NCBI RefSeq assembly: GCF_030272615.1
Contig: NC_081414.1
Span: 526,049,137-526,113,136 of the forward strand
DNA length: 64,000 nucleotides
Direction: 5' to 3'
Origin: Cryptomeria japonica
Lineage: Eukaryota > Streptophyta > Pinopsida > Cupressales > Cupressaceae
Shown here one piece after another: positions 47,014 through 58,019 of this stretch (positions within the stretch are counted from its first letter, which is position 1; each line of letters begins with the position of its first letter). The translations under genes and the position numbers were made by a program. The notes under the pieces are model-generated. The model was not told the DNA's origin. It saw nothing but the letters and a program-made list of their open reading frames with translations, and ran no database searches.

Positions 47014-47905
47014 AGTAAACATGTTGAATTAGCACTTCAGTGTTGGAGATGAATTAGATGACGAAGTTGGCAACTCGAGAAAATCCTGTCATGACATGGC
47101 ATAATAGGTCCAATTATACTAAGTAAACATGTTGAATTAGTACTTCAGTGTTGGAGATGAATTAGATGACAAAGTTGGCAATTCGAGAAAATCATGTCAT
47201 GTCATGGCTTAATAGGTCCTATTATGGACCTATTATCTATTATGCAATGTCTTGGCATAATAGGACTTATTATGTCGTCATAGCATAATAGGTCCTATTA
47301 TGCCATGACATGATATAATAGGTCCTATCATACTAAGTAAACATGTTGAATTAGTACTTCAGTGTTGGAGATGAATTATATGACGAAGTTGGAAATTTGA
47401 GAAAATCATGTCATGTCAGGCTTAATAGGTCCTATTATGGACCTATTAGGCCATGATCCTATTATGCCCATGATGGAATAATAGGTGGACTATTATGCAA
47501 TGTCCTAGCATAATAGGACTTATTATGCCGTCATGGCATAATAGGTCCTATTATGCCATGACATGATATAATAGGTCCTATCATACTAAGTAAACATGTT
47601 GAATTAGTACTTCAGTGTTGGAGATGAAATAGATGATGAAGTTGGCAATTCGAGAAAATCATGTCATGTCATGGCTTAATAGGTCCTATTATGGACCTAT
47701 TATGCCATGATGGCGTAATAGGACTTATTATGCCGTCATGGCATAATAGGTCTTATTATGCCATTCCATGATATGGACCTATTATGAAATGTCATGGCAT
47801 AATAGGACATATTATGCCATCATGGCATAATGTGTCCTATTATGCCATTAATTGGTCCTATCATACCATGACATGGCATAATAGGACCTTTATGACATGA
47901 CATGG
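47014..47905. repeat. Long tandem array with nested palindromes (CATAATAGG-T-CCTATTATG), block 1
   Basis: Units start with AGTAAACATGTTGAATTAG at about 47014, 47120, 47335 and 47588. Each then carries GTACTTCAGTGTTGGAGATGAA and a growing run of inverted repeats made of CATAATAGGTCCTATTATG and GCCATGACATGGC. The arms are almost perfectly complementary, so cruciforms or hairpin RNAs are possible. Confidence 0.85.
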
Positions 47906-48595
47906 CATAAACCTAAGCCTAAACTTTGATATCTAAAATTTGAAGCTCGTAATGTTAATTACCTAAGGTTATACATTTGGATTTCCCTCTTCTAAAATGA
48001 ATTTTTAGTTACCCCAATGTCCAGTAGCTCAAATTGTGGTTTTAATTATGGATTTTGTCTAATCCATGAAATTTAAAATGTATCTCTCCTATTTTTTTGA
48101 CTTCCCATAACCCACTAGAATAGCCCAAAAGGCCACATGGTCATCTAAAAATGATCCAAGGCACTAGAAAGGTACCAATAACTAATAGTCGTAAATTTTG
48201 TATTGCCTAATGAGGATTAAGAATAATTTTGGTACATATGTTTAATTTAAAGAATTAGAATGGTGGCTTGCTAGAAGTGGTTAAATTTTTTCGTTTATTA
48301 GTTGAAAGGTCCAATACCTAAAAAAATAATTCCTAGAAACATTTAACCCAAGTATCACAAATTCAATATTGAAAGATGAATTGAAATTTACTATAGTGGA
48401 TCAAATCTTACTACAAGTAAAGTCTCTTGATGTCTCAGTAGTTTTCACTATGGATTTCATGAATTTATTGACTATCTTGCATGTAGATGGTGATACGATT
48501 GGTGAGAAAACTAACATATCTTAATGGAAAGATCTTGATAGTTCTAATATGGTTTTTGATGTCAGGATTACATTTTTGAGACAACATGGTGCAAT
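47906..48595. other. Spacer between the two palindrome blocks
   Basis: Unique-looking AT-rich sequence with no coding frame that I can support. Confidence 0.5.
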
Positions 48596-49085
48596 ATGCA
48601 ACATTTTTGATAATGAAATAATAGGTCCATAATTGGTCCTATCATACCATGACATGGCATAATAGGACCATAATAGGACCTTTATGCCATGACATGGCAT
48701 AAATGGTCCTATTGTGCCATTTAATGGCATAATAGGACCTATTGTGCCATGATGACATAATAGGTCCTATTATGCCATGTCATGGTATGACATGACCAAC
48801 TATGGACCTATTATGCAATGTCATGGCATAATAGGACATATTATGCCATCATGACATAATGTGTCCTATTATTCCATGACATGGCATAATAGGTCCATAG
48901 TTGGTCCTATCATACCATGATATGGCATAATAGGAACATAATTTACCATCATGGCATAATGTGTCCTATTATGCCATGACATGCCTTAATATCACATGAT
49001 GGCATAATATGTCCTATTATGACATGACATGCCATAATAGGTCCATAATTGGTCCTATTATGTCATGTCATGGAATAATAGGAAA
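48596..49085. repeat. Palindrome array, block 2
   Basis: The same ATAATAGG/CCTATTAT and GCCATGACATGGC words as block 1, here without the AGTAAACATG spacer unit. Confidence 0.85.
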
Positions 49086-49138
49086 ATAGCTATCAAATTT
49101 TAATAATTTGACTAGGTCAATTGGCTAATTCTTAATGA

Positions 49139-49310
49139 ATATTTCATTTTGGTTTTGGTTTTGATACATCCATTTAGTTTCGATTTGGTTTGGATTTGGT
49201 TTTGGTTTTGATTTCCATTTAGTTTTGATTTTGTTTCGATTTGGTTTTGGTTTTGATTTCCATTTACTTTCGGTTTTGTTTTGATTTGGTTTTGGTTTTG
49301 ATGTTTGTGA
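49139..49310 (+). repeat. Degenerate tandem repeat of GGTTTTGGTTTTGATTT type
   Basis: About three units of roughly 50-60 bp, each with GATTTGGTTTTGGTTTTGATTTCCATTTA. Confidence 0.75.
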
Positions 49311-49639
49311 GATATCTTGTATCTTGTAAATTTGATATTTTGTTTTGTTAACTATCTAGATTTGGTTTTGATTTGTAAATTTGTTGATTTTGGTTTAGGG
49401 TTTAGGGTTAATTGTTCAAGAATATTTTAGATCAAAATTAAGAATTTAAAAATGTAAAAACAAATTTACTTATAGGCTACTTTAAAAAAAAACTTAAATA
49501 ATACCAAAAAAATCTTAAATAATATAAAAAAAACTTAAATAATACCCAAAAAAACAAGAAAAATATACAATAAAATTACAAAATGTGGAAATGGATGATC
49601 GAATGTGTACCTGGGATAGTGGTGGAGGCTTGAAATGGA

Positions 49640-49930
49640 GTCCACAACACGGGGGCACATTTTTGATCTCCTGTTCTCACTTGTTGCAAGTGGAAATGAC
49701 AAAATGTGCCCCCAAAAAAGGGGTAAAATCGGATTTAGAAACGGGGCCCCATTTTGTTTTCAAGCGGGCCCCCATTTAAGAACAAAACACGGGCGCATTT
49801 AGTTTTGCCTTGGGCCCCTGTTACTCTTTGCCTCGGGGACTAGAAGCAAAAACTGGCCCTCGTTTTTTGAAAACGGGCCCCCGTCTAAGAGTGCGTTGAA
49901 AATGGGGACCCATTACCTTGCACTTACCCG
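49640..49930 (-). repeat. Right GC-rich subterminal motif block of unit T
   Basis: Several copies of motifs such as CGGGGGCACATTTTT, AATGTGCCCCC, TCAAGCGGGCCCCCATTT, TTGGGCCCCTG, GAAAACGGGCCCCCG and AAATGGGGACCC in otherwise AT-rich DNA. Part of it (49851-49883) is the inverted counterpart of 28439-28469. Clustered short motifs near both ends are a known feature of large DNA transposons, where they bind the transposase or an accessory protein. Confidence 0.45.
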
Positions 49931-50277
49931 GAAGATCATGAGAGAGAGAAAGAGAGAACCATGACTACAACTAGTAAGGTTATCTTACTATGAGTCGTGA
50001 AAATAAAAATACCAAAACATATAAAGCAAAAGCTAAGTGACTTTAAGTATCAAGATATGCAAGAGAGTGAATCATTGAGCGAAGTGTATGCCCCCATGTT
50101 AAAGAAATTGTGTATGCCTTATCGAGAGCAATTTATTTAAGGTAGGATACACCCAAACGAACAAGCACACTATCACAATAATTTAGCAGGAAAGGACAAA
50201 TCAAAGGATAATGAACCCAAAACACAAAGCACGGGGTGGTTTCACCCATCTTTGGAGTCAGTATGCTTTTATGATAA

Positions 50278-50308
<31 letters not shown>

Positions 50309-50487
50309 CATAGAATTGTCCTCGTCCCCCAAAGAAAGGAAACCACCATGGAAGAAGGGAACACATGTGTCTTTTGAGTCAACATGGAAGAGACCAAAAG
50401 AGATCTCAACGCTTCACATTATCCTCAAGTAGACAACACTAGGGACAACAAATATAAGAATAGAGAGAGAAATAGAAGAAGGATCAC

Positions 50488-50582
<95 letters not shown>

Positions 50583-50643
50583 TACAATGCTAATGAAGCT
50601 AATGAAGCACATTATCCGCCCCCTGATCTTGCTCATCATTGTT
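49931..50643. other. Purine-rich flank with microsatellites
   Basis: Short (CT)n/(TA)n at 50278-50308 and a long (GA)n at 50490-50580. No gene: the Arg-Glu repeats that translation gives are the microsatellite. Confidence 0.7.
50490..50580 (+). repeat. (GA)n microsatellite, about 45 units
   Basis: Uninterrupted GA dinucleotide run of about 90 bp. Confidence 0.97.
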
Positions 50644-51650
50644 TCAGGAAGGTGGACAACACACAAGAGGAGCAACATAGAGCATAGTATATGGAGCTAT
50701 CACAAGTTCCAAACAAGGGCCATGCTCTAATGATGGATCACTTTGTTTGTTACTAGGAGCTAGGATTAATCCTTTTGAAAATTGTTTAGATAAATCATTG
50801 TCAACATCAACATATTCATATTCATCATCAAAAATATTAGGATCAACATTTTCATCATTAGCAACATTCTCACCTATTTCTTCATCAAGATTAACAAAAA
50901 TAGGAGCTCTAATAGGAATAGAACTTGAGCCATCATTTGTATTAAGCATTTTGCGTCTTGGAGAATTAGGTTGAACATCGTCATTAGGAGAAAATGGAAT
51001 TATGTCAACAACTGGTGTTTTAGAAGAAGAAATGGTTTGGGAAGCAAGTTCATGAGCTATCACACAACATATTTGTCAACATTTTTGCGCACAATAGTTT
51101 CATTTAGTTTTAGTTGAAGGTTGTGAAGGTTTAGGTTCATCAGGTATAGGCTTGTTTTCTTCTTTTAAGGAATGATGTATATGAAGAGGTCTTTTAGGTT
51201 GAACAATAGGAGAAGTCAGTCGCTTCCCTTTATAACATGTAGGAGGTGAAACCAAACCATATAAAGGAGGAATGAGAGGTGTAGGAAGGAGACCAGGTCC
51301 ATCATGAGGAGGAGGAATAGGTCTACCCTTAGGAGGAATAGATTGACACTTAAGAGGAAGAGAATTTCTACCTTTGGGAGGAAGAATGGACTCATCCATA
51401 GGAGAAAAAATAGATTCTTTTGTAGGAAAAAGAATATCGCTTTCTTTAGGAGGAAGGATAATCTTATCATTAGGAGAATAAATAGATTTCTCTTTGGGAA
51501 GAAGATTATTTGTTTCCTTAGGGGGAAGAGTAATCTTGTCCTCGAGAAGAGGTATATGATCATCAAGAGGAAGGCTAAGTGTTGGATTTCTAGGTTTACT
51601 CAAGGATAAAATCATCTCATTTTCTATTTTTGATATGACTTAAAGAGAGC
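50644..51650 (-). pseudogene. Element E post-protease region: proline/lysine repeat linker and acidic tail
   Basis: The minus-strand frame 51615-51100 is built from imperfect 13-residue units of the type LPPKES(D/I)..FSPNDKII. It is followed, after stops, by an acidic stretch (EEIGENVANDENVDPNIFDDEYEYVDVDND) to about 50650. It lies where a linker between protease and reverse transcriptase would be, but no reverse transcriptase follows. The sequence gives way to the (GA)n tract and unit T. Confidence 0.5.
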
Positions 51651-51759
51651 ATCATTTCTAGGTTGAAGAGGTTGGGATTGTTTGGACCAATAATCAAGAC
51701 AAACATATCCATGCCTCATCGTAGATTGATATATGCTATGATTAATAGTTATGATTTCA

Positions 51760-52161
51760 TCAATGAGGAAATTTCAAACACTTATGAACAGTAGAAGTGA
51801 TTGCTTTCATGGAAGAAAGCCAAGGATGTCCCAACTTCACATGAAATTGATTAGATGTAGGAATGATAGTAAATTTAACATCTAAGCATTTAGTGCCAAC
51901 ATCATTAGGAAGTGTGATAGAACCAATACTAGGACAAGAGAAACCATCAAAAACTTTAACTACCACATTAGTATCATCATATTTTACTTGATGTAATTGC
52001 AAGGTATACATAAATTCTCTAGTAATCACATTAACCATGCAAGATGGATCAATAAGCACTCCTTGAGAAGGTATGCCTTTGATTTTCGCAGCTATATAAA
52101 GTGGGCCATCAGGTGCTTTAATAGTCTCACTAGGATCAAATGTAATGCACATGTCCTTCAA
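51760..52161 (-). pseudogene. Element E aspartic-protease-like domain
   Basis: Features of a retroelement protease: ...GVLIDPSCMVNVITREFM (active-site region, where DPS stands in place of D-T/S-G), VKVFDGFSCPSIGSITLP, and HVKLGHPWLSSMKAI (the C-terminal lobe, compare LLGRPWIHEM in A and B). The altered active site suggests no activity. Confidence 0.6.
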
Positions 52162-52164
52162 AGG

Positions 52165-54201
52165 TTATTTTTGATCTATAAGGTTCACCACATTATTAAA
52201 CTCAAGGGCAACATCATTGGGAGAGAAGGCAAGATGATTAGTCTCAATCACACTAGTGGAATAGGTAGGTAAAGGATCAATGAAAATTTGAAGGTTTTGA
52301 TTAGGAGGAGCTACTGATTTGTTTCCTTTATCACTCACACTAGCCACAGATATGGTATTGTTATCAATCAAATCTTGAACTACTCCTTAAGGAATAACAC
52401 TTTTCAATGTCATAACTGGTTTAATGATGGTATTGACAAAAGGCTTTGGCATCATAAAAATCGGGAAAAGGCTTGGTTGTATCAATTGGTTTGATGGGGG
52501 GAAGTTTCAACACATTCCTATGTAACAATTGAGACATAATACTATGCAAAGATTCATTAAGAGGAGTGAATTCTTTTCTAAAGTATTTGGACAAAGGAGG
52601 TACGCCTTTTGTAGATACAACTTGAGTGTTGTTGTTGTCATTGAATTTGACGAATCCCTTATTCGGTTTGAACTTCACAAAAGGTTGTTGAGCACTTTCA
52701 ATTTTGTCATTTGGAGCCATTGAAGACGATGATTGTTCCAATTGACTCATGGTAAAATGATAGTTGTGAAGTATTGCGCACAACTGCGTAAAGGAAGTAA
52801 ACTCAGAAAAGAGAAGTTTATCCCTCATATCATTTTGCAAATTAGAAATGAAAATTCTTTGAATATCTTGATCAGGCACATGAAATAAATTTGAGAATAC
52901 AAATACTTATATCTACCAATAAAATTAGTCACTTTTTCTTTCACACCTTGTTTACAATGCATCAAATCAATCAAAGTAATTTTAGGACCAATATTATTGT
53001 GAAATTGTTGAATAAAAGTAATAGAATAAGGAGACAAAGAACAATACCATTGCAATGATTTATCCCTTAATGTTCTAGTAAATAATTTAGCCAATAATCT
53101 TTGGTCATAAGCAATGTCACTACACAAAGTTGTAATGTTTTAACTTGAGTCAAGGGATCATCTTTTCCATTATAAATCTCCAATCGAGGGACTTCCACAT
53201 GTTTAGAAGGGATAGCTTGAACAATGTCATTGGATAATGGGCTTTCTACATCAAATGTGGGCACATTATACTTAGATTGATTCATAGAAGCTATTTGTTG
53301 TTGTAAGGAAGACATTGTTTGGGCTAGATTATTGATAGTAGTTTTGGTAGAAGGATTGAAATTGGACATGTTGGATTGAGGAGGGGTAACATTGTTGAAT
53401 GAAGGAAGGGGTTGAGAATAAAGAGGGATATTGTTATAGGAAGGCGAGGGTTGAGAATAAGGAGGTGGAACATTATGATAGGTAGGTATGGGAGAGGACT
53501 AGGTGACAAATGGAAGACTCATGGTAGGAGGAATGAAAGAAGAGGAGTTGCCCCCTTAACTACCATTCGTAGGTATAGGAGAAGATTGGGTAATAAATGG
53601 AAGACTCATGGTAGGAGGAATGAAAGAAGAGGAGTTTCCCCCTTGAGTAACATTTTGCAGGTATGACATTTTGTGTAGAGGTAGCCATGATGTTTGATGT
53701 AAATGTGGGAAAACTAGCCATAGGAGTAGTCAAAGGAATGGAATGATTAAATTGACTAGGAGGTTGTGTATAACTTAGGGCTGCAACACAACTCTTCATG
53801 GGCATAATATTAGAATCAATAAGATGAGAAATACCACACAAGATATCAACACCAAGTTTATCACTTTGAACCATTATTTTTAATCCTTCAATCAATGAGA
53901 GAGCTTCACTTTTTGGGTATTGTTGACTCATCCATTGTTGAAGATCTTCAAATTGATTTTCAATCTTCTCCAATTGGTCAACGAAAACCCTACTTAGTGA
54001 TTCCTCCACATCATGAGAATTATTTAAAGAATGAGGATAAACTGGGACATTTGTAGGATAGGAAGAACCACCAATATTCTCATTGAAAAAGTTATCCAAA
54101 TTAGGCTCCATCTCCTTAGTAATTAAACCTTGGGAAGCCTTAACTCTACAACTTCTTCTCATGGGGATATTGTATGTTGGACTAATAGTAGTAAAACTCA
54201 T
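52165..54201 (-). pseudogene. Element E gag
   Basis: ATG at 54201 (MSFTTISPTYNIPMRRSCR). The N-terminal half has a coiled region (DQLEKIENQFEDLQQWM). A capsid-like part is spread over frames: IASMNQSKYNVPTFD, VEVPRLEIYNGKDDP, LLAKLFTRTLRDKSLQWYCSLSP, EKVTNFIGRYKYL and DQDIQRIFISNLQNDMRDKL. It is followed by FYDAKAFCQYHH, the start of a Cys/His knuckle, and by IDNNTISV. Frameshifts or stops near 53560, 53100, 52860 and 52400 break it. Confidence 0.65.
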
Positions 54202-55063
54202 GCACTACGAAAAGAAATTTGGAAATTTGAAATTTGAAGTTTGAATTTTGGAATCTAAGTTACAAAATAATTGAATAATGTAAAATAATTACTCAATTAA
54301 ATGATTAAGCTGATTGAAAAGATAGAGAATAATTGTGATGCAATCCTTTAGGAAATGAAAATTTAAAATTTAGAATTATGTAAAAAATAACCTCTTAATT
54401 TTAAAATTTGAAATTGTTGAAAAGAAAAATAAAAATAAAATTAGGGCTTTGTAAAAATAACTGCTTAATTTTAAAATTTAAATTTGAAATTGTCCACAAA
54501 AAAATTAATTTAAAATTAGGGCCTTGTAAAAAGAACCTCTTATGTTTAAATTCAAAATTAGATCAAAGATGGAAACTTTGAAAATTTGGTAAATGCACAA
54601 GATTAATTAAATTTAAAAAGTAGGGTTTTAATTAACCACTTAATTTTAAAATTTAATTATGAAATTGAAATTTGATCCAAGATTGCAATTTTTCTTTTGA
54701 ATGGAAATTTGCAACCAAATGTGAAGAGGCAAATTCAAAATTTAAACAACTCACAAGCTCAATTTTTAATTTTTTTGAAAATTAGGGTTTTTGCAATTAA
54801 CCACTTAATTTTAAAAATTAAATGTGAAATTTGACATGCAAGTGAAAATTTGAATTTTGAAATTGAATAACACTCAGATTTGAAACAATTATTCCAAATT
54901 ATGTAATTCACAAGATCAGTTTTGAAAATGAAAATTAGGGTTTTAATCAAATTAACCTCTAACTTTTTCAAATTTGCAAGAAAATCAAACTTGTAAATGA
55001 AAATTTGAAATTTAAATTGCATACACACTTAGATCTGAAAACAAAAATCAGAAGTAAGCATAG
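54202..55063 (-). other. Leader of element E, between PBS and gag
   Basis: Very AT-rich, with repeated phrases such as TTAATTTTAAAATTTAAAT and AATTAGGGTTTT. No gene. Confidence 0.55.
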
Positions 55064-55081
55064 AACATGCCAGGTTCACCA
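55064..55081 (-). other. Primer binding site of element E
   Basis: Minus-strand TGGTGAACCTGGCATGTT, three bases after the LTR end. The matching tRNA is not assigned. Confidence 0.6.
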
Positions 55082-55084
55082 AAA

Positions 55085-56258
55085 TGTAAAGAGGAAAATT
55101 TTGATTTAGCAATTTGCAACGTAGAAGAAGAAATCACCAAATCAATTTTCGCTTTAAGGGGGAATTCCTTTATATTCAAAAAAGGGGAGGAATCCACTAG
55201 ATTCAGTCACAAATCAAATAAGGACTAAATACTAAGTGAATTGATTGATTATGATGTGTTTTTCCCTCTTTTGTAAGTTGAAATGTTGATTTAGGGTAAA
55301 GTGCTAAAATTGGAGATGAAACTGAGAAAATAATGAGCTACAGGTTCGAGATTTTATCGTGCACCTAGATTTGAATAATATAAGTTGATTCAGATCTACC
55401 CTATGAAAATACTCCAAAAAAGTAGGGACCTTGACACGGCAACATAGTCCTCCGAATTTTCTGCACACCAAAAAGGGTTGTTATGTCTTTGTGTCTGAAG
55501 CTTATTCTTGAGAAGTACAGTTGCACACCTATTTCCTGAACACAAAAAAGAAAGGGAAATAGGTTGGGAATAGGGGCTTGCCTTAGGTCAAACCCTAGTT
55601 TTGGAATTAACCAGGAAATTGAGATAAATGTAATTGAAATGACTAAAAGGAAAGGTTCTCCTTTTGAGGGAGATGTTGAATTATAACTAAAAATTGAATG
55701 ATTATACCTTTTTGTGAAGTTTTGCTTGCCTCCACATGGAATTGGGGTTTCATGAAATAGGATGTAGATCTTCTCTTCGATGCTTGAATTTTGACTTTAT
55801 TGTTGCTCCAAGGCTTGAGGGAAGAATAAAGATGCTAAATCATTCTTGAATGCTTGATTGCTCGATCTCATGTGTGTTTGTCGGTTGCTTGATAGATATG
55901 TTAGATCGATTGTATATATTCAAATGAGAGGGGAAATCGTGTTTAAATACTTGCCCATTGGGAAAATTGATTAATTTTTTGACATGAGGTGACACAAAGA
56001 GGGAAATCTTGCTCAATTTTAAAATATGAAAAAGGGTTTAAAGAGGGCCCATTTTAGGGAGGACCAGAGCACCACACCATGGTCTTGCCCTATTTTGGGT
56101 CAAGATCAAGGTGCCCAAGGGGGTGCCAATCAAGTTTTTTGATGTTTGTGATGCGTATGAGCATAATCAAGTCTTCAATCGGGCCAAGGGGTGCAAACAC
56201 TAAGGTGAAGACCCAAATGTGGTAAAAAATGTAAGGGGTGCAATTTTAGGACGCTGCA
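55085..56258 (-). repeat. Element E 5' LTR
   Basis: 1174 bp, homologous to 26207-27364. Minus-strand start TGCAGCGTCC (TGTAGTGTCC in its partner) and end TTTACA. The PBS is on the inner side, and no PPT is seen on the outer side (56259 onward), so this is the outer edge of the element. Confidence 0.82.
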
Positions 56259-56723
56259 GGAGCCATTTGTAAGATTGAATTTATTTATTAGTGAAGGATT
56301 GCAAAAAAGATTAATCAGTTGACTAAACTTGATTTATTTATTTAACTAATGATGAAGAAAATATAAGTTTGCATTTATTTAATTTATGAGAGAATATTGG
56401 GGGAACGATTGACTTAATTAAATAAATGTGATATATTGAATTAAAGGTTGAATTGGTTAAATTAATTGTAGAAATCAAGATAATTTATTTGATTAATGTC
56501 AAAGGAAATGGTCAGATTAGTTAATTAAATAATCGGGACTTGTTTAATTAACCTTAGGAGAATAAATAATTAAATTTCTTAAACATGTAATATTTATTTA
56601 ATTAATATCAAAAGTAGATATACAAGATGGTATTGCTACGATGACAACAAAAATATAAGAATGTGTTTTAGGGTTATGCATTTTTTCCTCTATGAGATGG
56701 TGGTGTTGTTGATATGAAAGGGG
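56259..56723. other. AT-rich flank, no gene
   Basis: Strings such as ATTTATTTAATTAA and TTAATTAAATAAT recall the U3 regions of the A/B LTR family, but no boundary is visible. Confidence 0.4.
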
Positions 56724-57137
56724 TGTTGTACCTAGTGTTATACCTAGAAAGTTTGACACCTAGGTCCTAATGACACATGCTACTTAAGTGGATTCTTCCC
56801 ACTTTAAGTGGATTCCCACTTTTAGTGTATAGTTATCACTTTTCCACCTTAAGTGGACATTTTATCACTTTATGTCTCAAGTAATAAGATTAAGATATAT
56901 GTCATAATCTTATGCAAGCCTATCTTCACCTTGGCATATATGACCAAAGGGACCCCTTTGCAATCTCACATTATGTAAATTGAGTTGTTTTAATCTATCA
57001 TTTGCATCCTTTGATACAATAACATTATTCTCCCATTGTTGAGCTCTCTTGTGCTTTCATGGGGTGCCTATATCTCAAGTGGCTATAATCTTCATCAAAT
57101 CATGCATGGTATAGAGCCTTTTGCACCAAGTCTAACA
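56724..57137 (+). repeat. Copia-like LTR remnant followed by PBS-like site
   Basis: Candidate start TGTTGTACC and end CTAACA, then TGATATTTGAGCT (57138-57150), which resembles the copia PBS TGGTATCAGAGC. A second copy of the end region, with PBS-like TGATATGAGAGCT at 58137-58149, is clearer. The left edge is uncertain. Confidence 0.4.
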
Positions 57138-57254
57138 TGATATTTGAGCTTGTGGGATTGCTTCTTGTTAGTCTTATTTGAGAGATCTAGGTTGTAGATC
57201 TTGAAAAGTTGAGTATGCTCTTATGTTGCATTGAATGGTGACTTGGAGAATCCA
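57005..57254 (+). repeat. Direct repeat copy 1 (LTR end plus first internal bases)
   Basis: About 245 bp, from ATAACATTATTCTCCC through GGTGACTTGGAGA. It is repeated at 58020-58258, and both copies continue past the PBS-like site with GGGATTGCTTCTTGTTAG. Confidence 0.8.
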
Positions 57255-57456
57255 TGTAGATTAAGTTGTTTTAATCTATCATTTGCATCCTTTGGTCGAA
57301 TAACATTATTATGATATTGCTATCAGGATTCAACTGTGTAGTTTTTTTAGTCAAACTCATTGACCCAATATTCATGAGTAGTGGTTCACAAGAACCCATC
57401 TCTCATGAGAATGAATGGTACACTTAGAACTCATTGCATCTAGGTGATGCTCACAG

Positions 57457-57539
57457 AGGTGAAGCATTGGTACTTCCCGGGAGGTCACCCATCCCAGTAC
57501 TACTCCAACTTGAGCACGATTAACCATGAATTTTCCTCC
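57457..57539 (-). ncRNA. 5S rRNA-like segment, unit 1
   Basis: On the minus strand it reads GGTTAATCGTGCTC, then AGTAGTACTGGGATGGGTGA, then CCTCCCGGGAAGTACC. This follows 5S rRNA through the box A and box C regions. The 5' third of 5S is missing, so it is not a functional 5S gene. Confidence 0.65.
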
Positions 57540-57821
57540 AAGGTTAAACCCACTCATCTTGCAACCCCATTTGCAAAACCTTCAACAAGTGTTGTGCCTT
57601 ATGATCCATTCATTATAGAGCCCCTTTAGCTCATCAAGTGATAAGTAGGAGATATTTTCCAAAGCAAGTCAAATTATGATATTGCTATCAGGATTCAACT
57701 GTGTAGTTTTTTTGAGTCAAACTCATTGACCCATGATTCATGAATAGTGGTTCACAAGAACCCATCTCTCATGAAAATTAATGGTACACTTAACACTCAT
57801 TGCATCTAGGTGATGCTCATA

Positions 57822-57903
57822 GAGGTGAAGCATTGGTCCTTCTCGGGAGGTCACCCATCCCAATACACTCCAACTTGAGCGTGCTTAACCATGGAGTTTC
57901 CTC
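57822..57903 (-). ncRNA. 5S rRNA-like segment, unit 2
   Basis: Counterpart of unit 1, with GGTTAAGCACGCTC and ATTGGGATGGGTGACCTCCC on the minus strand. A few bases differ from unit 1, and the two CTA bases of AGTACTA are lost. Confidence 0.65.
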
Positions 57904-58019
57904 CAAGGTTAAACCCACTCAGCTTGCAACCGCATTCACAAAACCTTCAACAAGTGTTGTACCTTATGATCCATTCATTATAGAACCCCTTTAGCTCATC
58001 AAGTGATAAGTAGGAGAAT

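Larger units (their letters stand above)
57311..58016 (-). mobile_element. 5S-rRNA-derived dimer insertion
   Basis: Two 341-bp direct repeats (57311-57651 and 57676-58016) separated by 24 bp, flanked by the 12-base direct repeat AATAACATTATT (57299-57310 and 58017-58028). The uninterrupted form of the target is seen at about 57009, where AATAACATTATT is followed directly by CTCCC. Each unit contains, on the minus strand, a stretch close to the 3' two thirds of plant 5S rRNA, including GGATGGGTGACCTCC-like and GGTTAAGCACGCT-like segments, the places of the internal promoter boxes. Cassandra elements (5S in LTRs) and 5S-derived SINEs are the known precedents. The unit ends are not TG...CA, and I cannot choose between them. 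Confidence 0.65.

Noticed and set aside
49390-49412. Telomere-like TTTAGGGTTTAGGG
   Set aside because: Only about two units in AT-rich DNA; too short for an interstitial telomere.
50384-50687. Arg-Glu repeat or Leu-Ser repeat 'proteins'
   Set aside because: They are translations of the (GA)n microsatellite.
57457-57903. Functional 5S rRNA genes
   Set aside because: The first third of 5S is missing and substitutions and small losses affect the rest; the context is a dimer insertion.
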